Shown here: positions 1 through 7,190 of the stretch, one piece after another
Position numbering within the stretch: position 1 is the stretch's first letter
Layout of the letters: the number at the start of each line of letters is the position of its first letter
NCBI GenBank assembly: GCA_046153505.1
Contig: JBJXDT010000111.1
Location: forward strand, 1-8,021
Direction of reading: 5' to 3'
From: JBJXDT01 sp046153505
Lineage (GTDB): Bacteria > Pseudomonadota > Gammaproteobacteria > Burkholderiales > Methylophilaceae
DNA length: 8,021 nt
Position numbers and translations under genes: made by a program
The notes under the pieces: model-generated
Told to the model about the DNA's origin: nothing
The model's input: only the letters and a program-made list of their open reading frames with translations
Database searches by the model: none

Positions 1-257
1 AACACTTCTTTGTATGTCACCATGCGCTGCATCTGGTAAAACGGACCTTCATCATAATCCAATGCAAGCCAATGCATACCATCCATAATCGCTTGCACTG
101 CAGCAGGTGTGCTTCGCTCTACATCTGTATCTTCAATACGCAGAATAAATTTCCCATGATGCTTCTTGGCATACGCCCAAGAAAACAGTGCTGTGCGCGC
201 ACCTCCAATATGTAAAAACCCTGTCGGGCTGGGCGCAAAACGAGTACGAACAGTCAT
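1..257 (-). CDS. gltX: Glutamyl-tRNA synthetase, N-terminal part (cut by window edge)
   Basis: Only the first 85 codons are present; the gene runs off the left edge. The enzyme charges tRNA-Glu with glutamate using ATP, in the cytosol. The translated start reads MTVRTRFAPSPTG, followed by FLHIGGART, so the class I HIGH-type ATP-binding signature is H16-I-G-G19. Next come the FILRIEDTD block, typical of the GlxRS Rossmann fold, and the LDYDEGPFYQMQR segment, typical of proteobacterial GltX. The ATG at 257-255 places the R-F-A-P-S-P-T-G block at the usual distance from the N-terminus, and there is no upstream in-frame alternative nearby. The Shine-Dalgarno sequence is weak (an AAAG-like stretch). 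The gene is divergent from the unknown 552-residue gene. GltX and GlnRS share these motifs, but the short leader before RFAPSPTG favours GltX. Confidence 0.96.
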   Translation of the reverse strand, partial: MTVRTRFAPSPTGFLHIGGARTALFSWAYAKKHHGKFILRIEDTDVERSTPAAVQAIMDGMHWLALDYDEGPFYQMQRMVTYKEV

Positions 258-285
258 ATCAAAACAGCTTTAAATTAAAAGTTAA

Positions 286-294
286 ATTCTACCA
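286..294 (-). promoter_or_regulatory. Candidate extended -10 promoter element for gltX
   Basis: On the minus strand this reads TGGTAGAAT, a TG-N extended -10 with hexamer TAGAAT (5 of 6 match to TATAAT). Transcription would start near 279 and give a leader of about 22 nt before the gltX ATG. No good -35 is seen 16-18 bp upstream, which is tolerated in extended -10 promoters. This is a pattern match only. Confidence 0.4.
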
Positions 295-349
295 CGCTAC
301 AACAGACGCGATTTTATAATGAAAAGATTAATAAATAAATAAATATTTC

Positions 350-378
350 TTGATTATTCAATGATTTATTATTATATT
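350..378 (+). promoter_or_regulatory. Candidate sigma70 promoter for the 552-residue gene
   Basis: TTGATT (350-355) and TATATT (373-378) are separated by exactly 17 bp. This suggests a start of transcription near 385 and an untranslated leader of about 65 nt before the ATG at 450. The surrounding DNA is so AT-rich that chance matches are likely, so the call rests mainly on the spacing and the TTG of the -35. Confidence 0.4.
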
Positions 379-399
379 TTAATTAATGTTATTAAAATA
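375..399. repeat. Perfect 9-bp inverted repeat in the intergenic region
   Basis: The arms are TATTTTAAT (375-383) and ATTAAAATA (391-399), with a 7-nt spacer. The repeat overlaps the candidate -10 and start site of the plus-strand gene, so it could be an operator. The arms are entirely A/T, so it could also be chance in a low-complexity stretch. The rest of the 258-449 gap holds a short AAAT-type tandem run (about 330-344) and no gene I can support. Confidence 0.4.
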
Positions 400-449
400 C
401 AATTTTTCAAAAAAGTGTCAGGCAAAACTATCGCTTCGGTATTAGTCTT

Positions 450-2108
450 ATGAAAAGTATTTTTCAAAAAATTTTTAATACTAAAGCAGATAAAGAAACC
501 AAAAAACTCACTGCTTGGATTAACGACCTTCCAGACATGGATGATCTCGTCGCACTTAAATTTTCCACGCAAAAACTGACACAACTATTTGAAGAGCATG
601 AGCTCACCACAGAGCAGAAACTCGAGTTAATTATAGAGATTGAAGAGCTTAATTATGCCCGACTCGATAAAATAGCGACGCAATTTGTAAATACAGCCAA
701 TATCAAGCAAGACTTAGAACACGACATGGGCGAAGCCTGTTTTCAATACAATCGCCAAGCTTACATTTGCCATCTTAAGATCATTGAGCTCGTTATCGAT
801 CCGACAAAATTTAAGCTTGAGGGCAATATGCCCGTTTTGCTTCTTGCGCGAACAATGAATGCGGCTTTTAACATGACTAAGTGGCGCATGTTTATGCAAC
901 AAAATGCACCAACAAAAATGTGGCTGCAAATTTACATGCTATATAAAATTGCATACAAACAAAATCTGCTTAGCCTTCCAGTGGAAATATTTCCATTAAG
1001 CCCCAATACAACACTATCGGCTTTTTTTGTACAACTTTGTATGTTAGGTGAATTGCAACAAGCCAATATGCAAAGGTATCACATTGAAATTGCAGGAAAG
1101 ATTCTACGCACATGGCTTTCGCACGCGCACATTAGCTCAAAACATACTGCTGAACAATACCTTTTTTATGTGGATTTAGAGCGAGATTTTCCAGCCAAAC
1201 GCATGCGCAACTTCGAACCTAATGAAAACTGTCGTTATTGGGAATTAGATGATTTTGAAAAGCAACTAAATGTCGCTATTACCGTTTCTGACCGCGGTGA
1301 AACCCCTGAAAGCTTGTTGTACTCTAAAATTGATCATGTTAAAAAATTAAATGAAACGCTTACAATTCTGCATGCCGAGTGGAAAAGACAAGACTATGTA
1401 CGCCAGCGTCGGCGCGAAGAACGTCAAGCCACTTCTAAAACTGCCAAAGTAAATGCTGGGATTCAAGATATTTGTGACCAAGTATTGCAAAGCAATAAAA
1501 TCAAAAATGGCCTAAAGATGTCTCGAAGCGGCAAATCGCTTGATGAGCTTTTACGTGGCCACACCGTGCTGAAAGATGCCAGTAGAACCATAAATGTGAA
1601 CAGCGGCTCTCTCGATAATTGGATTATTACCGATGAAAGCGAACATGGCTTTGGCGCACGTGTGAACAAATATGCCAATATTTTAGCCAGACCAGACAAA
1701 CTGATTGGTATGGTGATTGATAACGATGAGGGCAATGTGATTGTTGGCATTATTCAAGGCATAAAACCCACTCAAGGGAATCAGCTTAAAGTGGGTATTG
1801 AAGTGCTTTGCCATAATCCAGTTTGGGTTCAACTTCAGTTAGCACAAGAAAAAAGCACATTTTTGGATACAGTTTCAGAAATTAACGCCAGTCACCGCGG
1901 CTCGCCAATGGATATCGGTTTGTTTTCAGGGATATATTTACCGATTGAAAAAGGTTTATCTGAGATCGCAAGCCTGATTCTGCCGAAAATGAGCTTTCGC
2001 CCTAACACCAAATATATTATCCATATTGAAGGCAAACAAAAACGCGGTGTTTTAGGTGAGCCAATGGAATCGCGGGATGACTGGGTAAGGGTTGCAGTTT
2101 CACTTTAG
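450..2108 (+). CDS. Hypothetical protein with degenerate PilZ-like C-terminal domain
   Basis: A 552-residue protein with no signal peptide or membrane segment, so probably cytosolic. About the first 310 residues look alpha-helical and match no domain I know. A basic stretch at residues 317-326 (R318, R320, R321, R322, R325) precedes a region of predicted beta strands. W391 is followed by D395-E-S-E-H-G400, which fits the [D/N]xSxxG signature of PilZ domains. The VIVGIIQGI and LKVGIEVL strands that follow also suit a PilZ-like barrel. RQRRR (318-322) fits RxxxR formally but lies about 70 residues before the DxSxxG motif, further than in canonical c-di-GMP receptors, so ligand binding is uncertain. 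From memory, many betaproteobacteria carry proteins of similar size and layout annotated only as hypothetical. The ATG at 450 is the only in-frame ATG after a stop at 393, yet it has no recognisable Shine-Dalgarno sequence. The gene stands alone between gltX (divergent) and the efflux operon (convergent); its role is unknown. Confidence 0.85.
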   Translation: MKSIFQKIFNTKADKETKKLTAWINDLPDMDDLVALKFSTQKLTQLFEEHELTTEQKLELIIEIEELNYARLDKIATQFVNTANIKQDLEHDMGEACFQYNRQAYICHLKIIELVIDPTKFKLEGNMPVLLLARTMNAAFNMTKWRMFMQQNAPTKMWLQIYMLYKIAYKQNLLSLPVEIFPLSPNTTLSAFFVQLCMLGELQQANMQRYHIEIAGKILRTWLSHAHISSKHTAEQYLFYVDLERDFPAKRMRNFEPNENCRYWELDDFEKQLNVAITVSDRGETPESLLYSKIDHVKKLNETLTILHAEWKRQDYVRQRRREERQATSKTAKVNAGIQDICDQVLQSNKIKNGLKMSRSGKSLDELLRGHTVLKDASRTINVNSGSLDNWIITDESEHGFGARVNKYANILARPDKLIGMVIDNDEGNVIVGIIQGIKPTQGNQLKVGIEVLCHNPVWVQLQLAQEKSTFLDTVSEINASHRGSPMDIGLFSGIYLPIEKGLSEIASLILPKMSFRPNTKYIIHIEGKQKRGVLGEPMESRDDWVRVAVSL

Positions 2109-2166
2109 CAGTTTCAGGAACTTGTTCAGCCAGACCAATATGTTTCAATCTTTTTTGTATAAAAGT

Positions 2167-3621
2167 TTAAGGCGTTGTGATGGCGTCTGGTTTTGCTTCA
2201 TTATTTACAGCTCCACGCCAATCGCCACCTAGCGCTTTAAACAACTCTACAGTGGCTAAAAAAGTAGCTTGTTTAGCTTGCACTGCCGCACTCGAAGCAT
2301 CGTTATAAACACGCTGTGCATCTAGCACATCCAAATAGGCGGAATAGCCAGATTTGTAACGGTTCTCAGCCACATTTAGCGCATTCTTTGCTGAAACCGT
2401 ACTGTTTGATAAAGCAAGCTCACGCTCCGCATTCAAACGACGATTTATAAGGGCGTCATTCACTTCTTTGAACGCATTTTGAATGGCAGCTTGATACTGA
2501 GCAAGCGCTTGTTTTTGCTTAGCGCTAGATTGATCAACCCTTGATTGTCTTTTGCCAGAATCGAATATTGGCAAATCTAATCCCAAACCCAAACTCCAGA
2601 TACTTGCGCCAGATTTCAACAAGTTTTTAAGTAACGCACTTTCCATACCCAAACTACCTGTAAGGCTAATGCTAGGGTACATGGCGGCCTTGGCAATGCC
2701 AATATTAGCGTTTTCTGCAATCAAAGTTTGCTCTGCCTGGCGAATATCTGGACGATTTTCTAATAGTGCAGAAGGCAAGCCTGCAGGCGGCACTGGGGGC
2801 ATTGGTAATTGGCGAATATCTCCCGCCTCTAACTGCAAGTCCAAGACTCCTGTAAGCACTTGTAGCTGATGCAAAGTAAGCGCGCGCAATCGCGTCAGCT
2901 CAATTTGCTGCGCCTCCAAGTTGCTCACTGCCACTTCGGCTTGACTAACCTCTAGGGCGCTTGCCACGCCTCCTGCCAAACGGCGCTTGGTCAAAGCCAG
3001 ACTTTCATTACGACTTTTTTGATTGTCTTGTGTGACCGCAATTTGCGCATCTAAACCACGCAATTGCAAATAATTGCTGGAAACCAAGCCCAGCAAGGAA
3101 AGTTCAACCGTATCCTTGCCAAAACGAGCACCTAAAGCACCAGCACTTGCTGCTTCCTTGGCGCGCTTTATTCTTCCCCAAAAGTCGATTTCATAGGCCG
3201 TGTTCAGGCCAAATTGAAAGTGATTACGTTCGGCGCCACCAAATGTGGGGAATGAACCGAATTCTGTCACTTTACTGCGGCTCACTCCGGCAGACACATT
3301 CACTTGTGGATACAAGCTCGCTCCGATTTCGCGCATATTAGCATCAGCTTCTTCAATACGCGCCATGGCAAGTGCCACGCTAGTATTGTTGCGCAGTGCC
3401 AAATCCACTAATTCGTTTAATTTTGGGTCTTGGTAATGTGTCCACCATTCTTTCATATTGACCTCAGCCGCGCCAGTGCTTGCGTCTGAGCTTGCTTTTA
3501 ATTCGCCATAAGTGGCAGGCAATGCTGATTCGTTACGTTGGTAATTTGGTCCAACGATTTGGCACGCGGTTAAAAATACAACCAAAATTAAACTTAAATT
3601 CTTCATCATTGGTTTTTTCAT
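2167..3621 (-). CDS. Outer-membrane efflux channel lipoprotein, NodT/OprM family
   Basis: A 484-residue outer-membrane factor of the TolC/OprM superfamily, the exit duct of the tripartite pump. It starts with a lipoprotein signal: a charged N-terminus, a hydrophobic stretch (residues 9-19) and lipobox L17-T-A-C20, so C20 is probably lipidated. Then comes CQIVGPNYQ, typical of NodT-family proteins. Two outer-membrane-efflux repeats follow. The first contains YLQLRGLDAQI and RRLAGGVASALEVSQAEV; the second contains ENRPDIRQAEQTL, SISLTGSLG and ENRYKSGYSAYLDVLDAQR. These are hallmark coiled-coil and barrel segments, and the length is normal. The start is fixed by the ATGA overlap with the stop of the transporter gene (3618-3621) and by an AGAGG upstream; M5 or M6 are weaker alternatives. 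It is the last gene of the operon. The substrate cannot be told from sequence. Confidence 0.95.
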   Translation of the reverse strand: MKKPMMKNLSLILVVFLTACQIVGPNYQRNESALPATYGELKASSDASTGAAEVNMKEWWTHYQDPKLNELVDLALRNNTSVALAMARIEEADANMREIGASLYPQVNVSAGVSRSKVTEFGSFPTFGGAERNHFQFGLNTAYEIDFWGRIKRAKEAASAGALGARFGKDTVELSLLGLVSSNYLQLRGLDAQIAVTQDNQKSRNESLALTKRRLAGGVASALEVSQAEVAVSNLEAQQIELTRLRALTLHQLQVLTGVLDLQLEAGDIRQLPMPPVPPAGLPSALLENRPDIRQAEQTLIAENANIGIAKAAMYPSISLTGSLGMESALLKNLLKSGASIWSLGLGLDLPIFDSGKRQSRVDQSSAKQKQALAQYQAAIQNAFKEVNDALINRRLNAERELALSNSTVSAKNALNVAENRYKSGYSAYLDVLDAQRVYNDASSAAVQAKQATFLATVELFKALGGDWRGAVNNEAKPDAITTP

Positions 3622-6600
3622 GCTTTTGCCTCTGTTTGCTCTATTTGGCTATCAAAGCCATGGTGACGGTGCACATTTTTCTTCGTTAACCAAGAGAAAA
3701 ATAGTGGGATAAAGATTGTCGCGAGGAAAGTGGCTAAAATCATGCCGCCAAACACCCCAGTACCCATGCTACGCCTTGCCGCCGAGCCCGCACCAGTGGC
3801 CACCAATAGGGGTGTAATGCCTAACACAAACGCCATCGATGTCATTACAATTGGCCTAAATCTTAGTCTCGCACCTTCAAGGGCTGCCTCCAACACAGGC
3901 ATGCCTTCTTCCATTTTTTGGCTTGCGAACTCCACAATTAAAATCGCGTTTTTCGCCGCGAGACCAATCAAGGTAATCAGCCCAATTTGGAAGTAAATAT
4001 CATTCGGCATACCACGCACAAGAACCGCTAGCAGCGCGCCTGCCAAGGCAAATGGTACAGCCATAATCACGGCTAAAGGTAGTGCCCATGTCTCAAACTG
4101 AGCGGCTAAAATCAAGAACACCATGATGATGGCAAAACCAAAAGCAAACAAGGCCGCAGAACCTGTCCGTTTTTCTTGGTAGGCCTGTCCTGTCCACGCC
4201 ACTTGATAGCCATCTGGCAAGTTTTCTTTACCAAGCTTTTCCACCAGTTTAATTGCATCGCCCGAACTTACACCTGGCGCGCCTTCACCTAAAACTTTGG
4301 CCGATAGTAACCCGTTATAGCGCTCCAACTGCTCCGCACCAATGGTGTAACTCACTTTGCTAAGCGCAGATAGCGGAATCATTTGCCCAGCTTTACTGCG
4401 CACATAAATTTTGCCAATATCCTCTGGACGCGAGCGATACTGCGCCTCAGCTTGCAATTGCACACGATATGTTCTGCCCGATTTATTAAAATCGTTTACA
4501 TAAAATTGACCCATAGTGCTTTGCAACGCTGCGTAAATATCTGCGATCGGCACGCCCAAAGAAAGGGCTTTCGCCTCATCTACCTCGATATAAAGCTGTG
4601 GCACAGTCGGTCTAAAAAACGTGTTGATATTAGTTAATTTCGGGTCTGCACGCATCACGCCAACAAAATTATTTAGCACCTCCGCCAACTTTTGTGGATC
4701 ACTACTGCCACGACTTTGCACATACATCTCGAAACCAGCCGAGCTACCCAAACCGCGAATCGGAGGCGGATTAACGGCAAATGCAAAGCCATCTGGTTGC
4801 ATAAATCCAATGCCTTTTAGTTTGCCCGCGATATCGTCCGCCGTGGTGCTGCGCTCTTTCCAATCTTTTAATCGCACAAACATCGTACCCGCGCTGGTTT
4901 TGTTGCCGCCACCAATAAAATCCAAACCAACAATGGCAAACTCAAACTCAACCGCAGGGTCTGGCGCAATAGCTTGACGGATTGATTCTGTGGTTTTTTC
5001 CGTACGGTTCAGCGTCGCGCCATCTGGCATAATCATCAGCGTAATCACATAACCTTGATCTTCTTGTGGCACTAAGCTACCTGGCACGCGATTGAGCAAC
5101 ACCACGCATAGGGCAATTATGGCGGTAAACACCACAGCGCCAATAATTTTATGATGCAAAGTTAAATCAACAATACGCGTGTAAAAGTTGCTTACCTTTT
5201 GAAAGCCTTGGTTAAACGCCTTAAAGAATGTGTTTTCTCCATGCGTATTTTTAAGCAAAATCGCGCACAAAGCGGGAGTGAGCGTCAGTGCAACGACGCC
5301 AGAAATCACCACCGCAATCGCCACTGTCACCGCAAATTGGCGATACAATGCACCCGCAATGCCGCCCATAAAAGCAACTGGGATAAATACTGCGCACAGC
5401 ACCATGACAATTGCAATCACCGCGCCTGAAACTTGCTCCATTGACTTTACAGCAGCCTGCAATGGTTTCAGGCCTTCTTCCTGCATCAGCCGCTCGATAT
5501 TTTCCAACACCACAATTGCGTCATCCACCACAATACCAATCGCCAAAATCATGGCAAATAGGGTAAGCAGATTGATGGTAAAACCCAACAAATACAAGCC
5601 CGCAAAAGTGCCAACAAGCGAAATGGGGACAGCGATAATCGGAATAAGCGTAGCGCGCCAGCTTTGCAAAAATAAAAACACCACTGCCACCACCAAAATC
5701 AAGGCTTCCGCCAGCGTTTTAAACACTTCTTCAATCGTCGCCTTCACAAATTCGCTGGTGTCGTAGGGAATGCTATATTCCAAACCTTCTGGAAAGCGTG
5801 TTTTAAGCTCTTCCATCTTCAACTTGATATTTTTAGCTGTATCCAGCGCGTTTGCACCTGATTGCAAAAACACGCCAAGCGCCACGCCAGGCTTGCCATT
5901 CAGCGCAGAGCGCACATTGTAACTTTGCGCACCAAGCTCAATCCTTGCCACATCTTTGAGGTATAAAATGCCGCGTGGGCCATTCGCTTTAACTATGATA
6001 TTGCCGAATTGTTCTGGCTCCAATAAGCGCCCTTTGGCGGTTACCGTGTAGATAATCTGCTGGTCGTTAGGCGCTGGATCTTGTCCAATTTTTCCCGCCG
6101 CATACTGCGCGTTTTGCGTTTGAATCGCCGCGGCAATATCAGACGTCGTAACACCCAGTTGCGCCATTCTATCAGGACGCAGCCACACGCGCATGGCGTA
6201 ATCTTGTCCGCCAAAAATTTGCGCGCTACCCACACCTGGAATACGTTTAATTTCATCCAAAATATTGAGCGTAGCGTAGTTGCTGATAAACAGCCTATCG
6301 TGCGCTGGATTTTTCGAAGTGAGAAAGGACACCAGCAAAAAGTCGCTCGATATTTTCTGCACAATAAGCCCGTTGCGGCGAACCTCTTCTGGCAAGCGCG
6401 GCGTAGCAATATTGACGCGGTTGCTCACGTTAAAAGTTGCTTGGTCAATATTAGTGCCGACTTCGAACGTGGCGGTAATCGTCAACGTGCCGCTGGAATC
6501 GGCCACAGAGTTAAAATATAGAAGATGCTCAACGCCACTCAGTTGCTCTTCGATTGGCGCAGCGACGGTTTTGCTGAGCGTATCAGCACTCGCACCTGGA

Positions 6601-6746
6601 TAATTTGCGGTAATCGTCACCGTTGGTGGTGCGATTTCAGGATATTGCGCTACAGGCAGTTTGAATGCGGCCGCCAAGCCAGCTAGCACAATGATGATGG
6701 ACAATACCCCAGCAAATATTGGACGCGTGATAAAGAATTTAATCAT
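3618..6746 (-). CDS. RND multidrug efflux transporter, HAE1 family (AcrB/MexF/OqxB-like)
   Basis: A 1042-residue inner-membrane proton/drug antiporter, the motor of the pump. Length and layout are those of HAE1 transporters: one transmembrane helix near residues 10-28, a large periplasmic loop (about 30-340), a helix bundle (about 340-500), a helix near 535-552, a second periplasmic loop (about 555-865) and a final bundle (about 868-1022). The N-terminus FFITRPIFAGVLS and the LPVAQYPEIAPPTV block are diagnostic. Proton-relay residues are kept: D408 and D409 in GIVVDDAIVV (helix 4), K932 in GLAAKNAILIVEFA (helix 10), and R962 and T969 in LRFRPIVMTS (helix 11). Overall it reads closer to MexF/OqxB/BpeF than to AcrB (for example FLQSWRATLIPIIAVPISLVGTF), by memory only. 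The ATG overlaps the stop of the adaptor frame by one base (TAATG) and lacks its own Shine-Dalgarno sequence, so translation is probably coupled. The gene is intact even though the adaptor gene upstream is frameshifted. Drug specificity cannot be inferred. Confidence 0.97.
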   Translation of the reverse strand: MIKFFITRPIFAGVLSIIIVLAGLAAAFKLPVAQYPEIAPPTVTITANYPGASADTLSKTVAAPIEEQLSGVEHLLYFNSVADSSGTLTITATFEVGTNIDQATFNVSNRVNIATPRLPEEVRRNGLIVQKISSDFLLVSFLTSKNPAHDRLFISNYATLNILDEIKRIPGVGSAQIFGGQDYAMRVWLRPDRMAQLGVTTSDIAAAIQTQNAQYAAGKIGQDPAPNDQQIIYTVTAKGRLLEPEQFGNIIVKANGPRGILYLKDVARIELGAQSYNVRSALNGKPGVALGVFLQSGANALDTAKNIKLKMEELKTRFPEGLEYSIPYDTSEFVKATIEEVFKTLAEALILVVAVVFLFLQSWRATLIPIIAVPISLVGTFAGLYLLGFTINLLTLFAMILAIGIVVDDAIVVLENIERLMQEEGLKPLQAAVKSMEQVSGAVIAIVMVLCAVFIPVAFMGGIAGALYRQFAVTVAIAVVISGVVALTLTPALCAILLKNTHGENTFFKAFNQGFQKVSNFYTRIVDLTLHHKIIGAVVFTAIIALCVVLLNRVPGSLVPQEDQGYVITLMIMPDGATLNRTEKTTESIRQAIAPDPAVEFEFAIVGLDFIGGGNKTSAGTMFVRLKDWKERSTTADDIAGKLKGIGFMQPDGFAFAVNPPPIRGLGSSAGFEMYVQSRGSSDPQKLAEVLNNFVGVMRADPKLTNINTFFRPTVPQLYIEVDEAKALSLGVPIADIYAALQSTMGQFYVNDFNKSGRTYRVQLQAEAQYRSRPEDIGKIYVRSKAGQMIPLSALSKVSYTIGAEQLERYNGLLSAKVLGEGAPGVSSGDAIKLVEKLGKENLPDGYQVAWTGQAYQEKRTGSAALFAFGFAIIMVFLILAAQFETWALPLAVIMAVPFALAGALLAVLVRGMPNDIYFQIGLITLIGLAAKNAILIVEFASQKMEEGMPVLEAALEGARLRFRPIVMTSMAFVLGITPLLVATGAGSAARRSMGTGVFGGMILATFLATIFIPLFFSWLTKKNVHRHHGFDSQIEQTEAKA
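3629..3633 (-). promoter_or_regulatory. Ribosome binding site of the outer-membrane channel gene
   Basis: AGAGG on the minus strand lies 7 nt before the ATG at 3621-3619, inside the end of the transporter gene. It supports this start over the internal ATG codons at residues 5 and 6. Confidence 0.6.
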
Positions 6747-7144
6747 TATTTTTTAGTTTCAGAAGTTGTATTTGATTTTGCGCCTACTGAGCCCACTGCC
6801 ATATTTGGCGAAGCTCCTGGCGCATGTGTTGAAACAGGCACGCCTGGCGGCATCATATTGAGCTTAATCAAATTGTCGGTAATCACTTTGTCTCCCGCTT
6901 GCAAGCCACTCAAAATAATCCAATCCGATCCTTTCCACTCGCCCACTTTTACTGGGCGTCGCTCTGCCTTGTTATTATTAGCGACAAACACAAATGTGCC
7001 TTGATCGCCAGTGGAAATGGCCGCTTGTGGGACCAGAAAAACACCATCACGCGTGCCAGTGGAAATACGCACACGCACAAACTGACCAGGCAACAAGCTA
7101 TGGCCTGCGTTTTCAAACGCCGCGCGCAATTGTTGGGTGCCCAA
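6746..7144 (-). CDS. Adaptor C-terminal fragment: rest of beta-barrel and membrane-proximal domain
   Basis: This is the second frame of the split adaptor. It is open from within the A run near 7230 but has no ATG or GTG; the first possible start is a TTG at 7144 with no Shine-Dalgarno sequence, which in homologs is an ordinary leucine (DPALGTQQLRA). It is therefore not an independent gene. Visible family blocks are LLPGQFVRVRISTG, VFLVPQAAISTGDQGTFVFV, RRPVKVGEW and GLQAGDKVITDNLIKL, which together form the barrel end and membrane-proximal domain that contacts the RND transporter. A low-complexity tail rich in P, G, S and T ends the protein. Its TAA overlaps the transporter ATG by one base. 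Confidence 0.75.
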   Translation of the reverse strand: MGTQQLRAAFENAGHSLLPGQFVRVRISTGTRDGVFLVPQAAISTGDQGTFVFVANNNKAERRPVKVGEWKGSDWIILSGLQAGDKVITDNLIKLNMMPPGVPVSTHAPGASPNMAVGSVGAKSNTTSETKK

Positions 7145-7190
7145 AGCGGGGTCAATGGTACTTGCGGCGAAATTTAATTTTCCAGACTCA

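Noticed and set aside
330..344. AAAT-type tandem run as a microsatellite or phase-variation tract
   Set aside because: Only about three to four units within a generally AT-rich gap; it is short and imperfect, so probably compositional.
427..446. A small hairpin with a UUCG-like loop before the 552-residue gene
   Set aside because: The pairing is broken by mismatches and wobbles and no stem longer than 4 bp forms, so it is not convincing as a regulatory structure.
372..584. A 70-residue minus-strand open frame overlapping the start of the 552-residue gene
   Set aside because: It overlaps the coding start antisense, has no ribosome binding site and a composition typical of AT-rich noise.
2109..2166. 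A bidirectional terminator between the convergent genes
   Set aside because: The only stem is GAAC-TT-GTTC (4 bp) near 2119-2128, and it is not followed directly by the T run at about 2151-2156. The repeated GTTTCA words are direct, not inverted. No intrinsic terminator can be supported.
5230..5766. A 178-residue plus-strand open frame opposite the transporter
   Set aside because: Its translation is dominated by A, T, I and S, as expected from reading antisense through membrane-helix codons; it resembles no family and lacks start signals.
6041..6521. Open frames opposite and out of frame within the transporter gene (both strands, up to 146 residues)
   Set aside because: They lie wholly inside the strongly supported RND gene, have basic low-complexity translations rich in R, and no ribosome binding site; they are shadows of the GC-richer coding frame.
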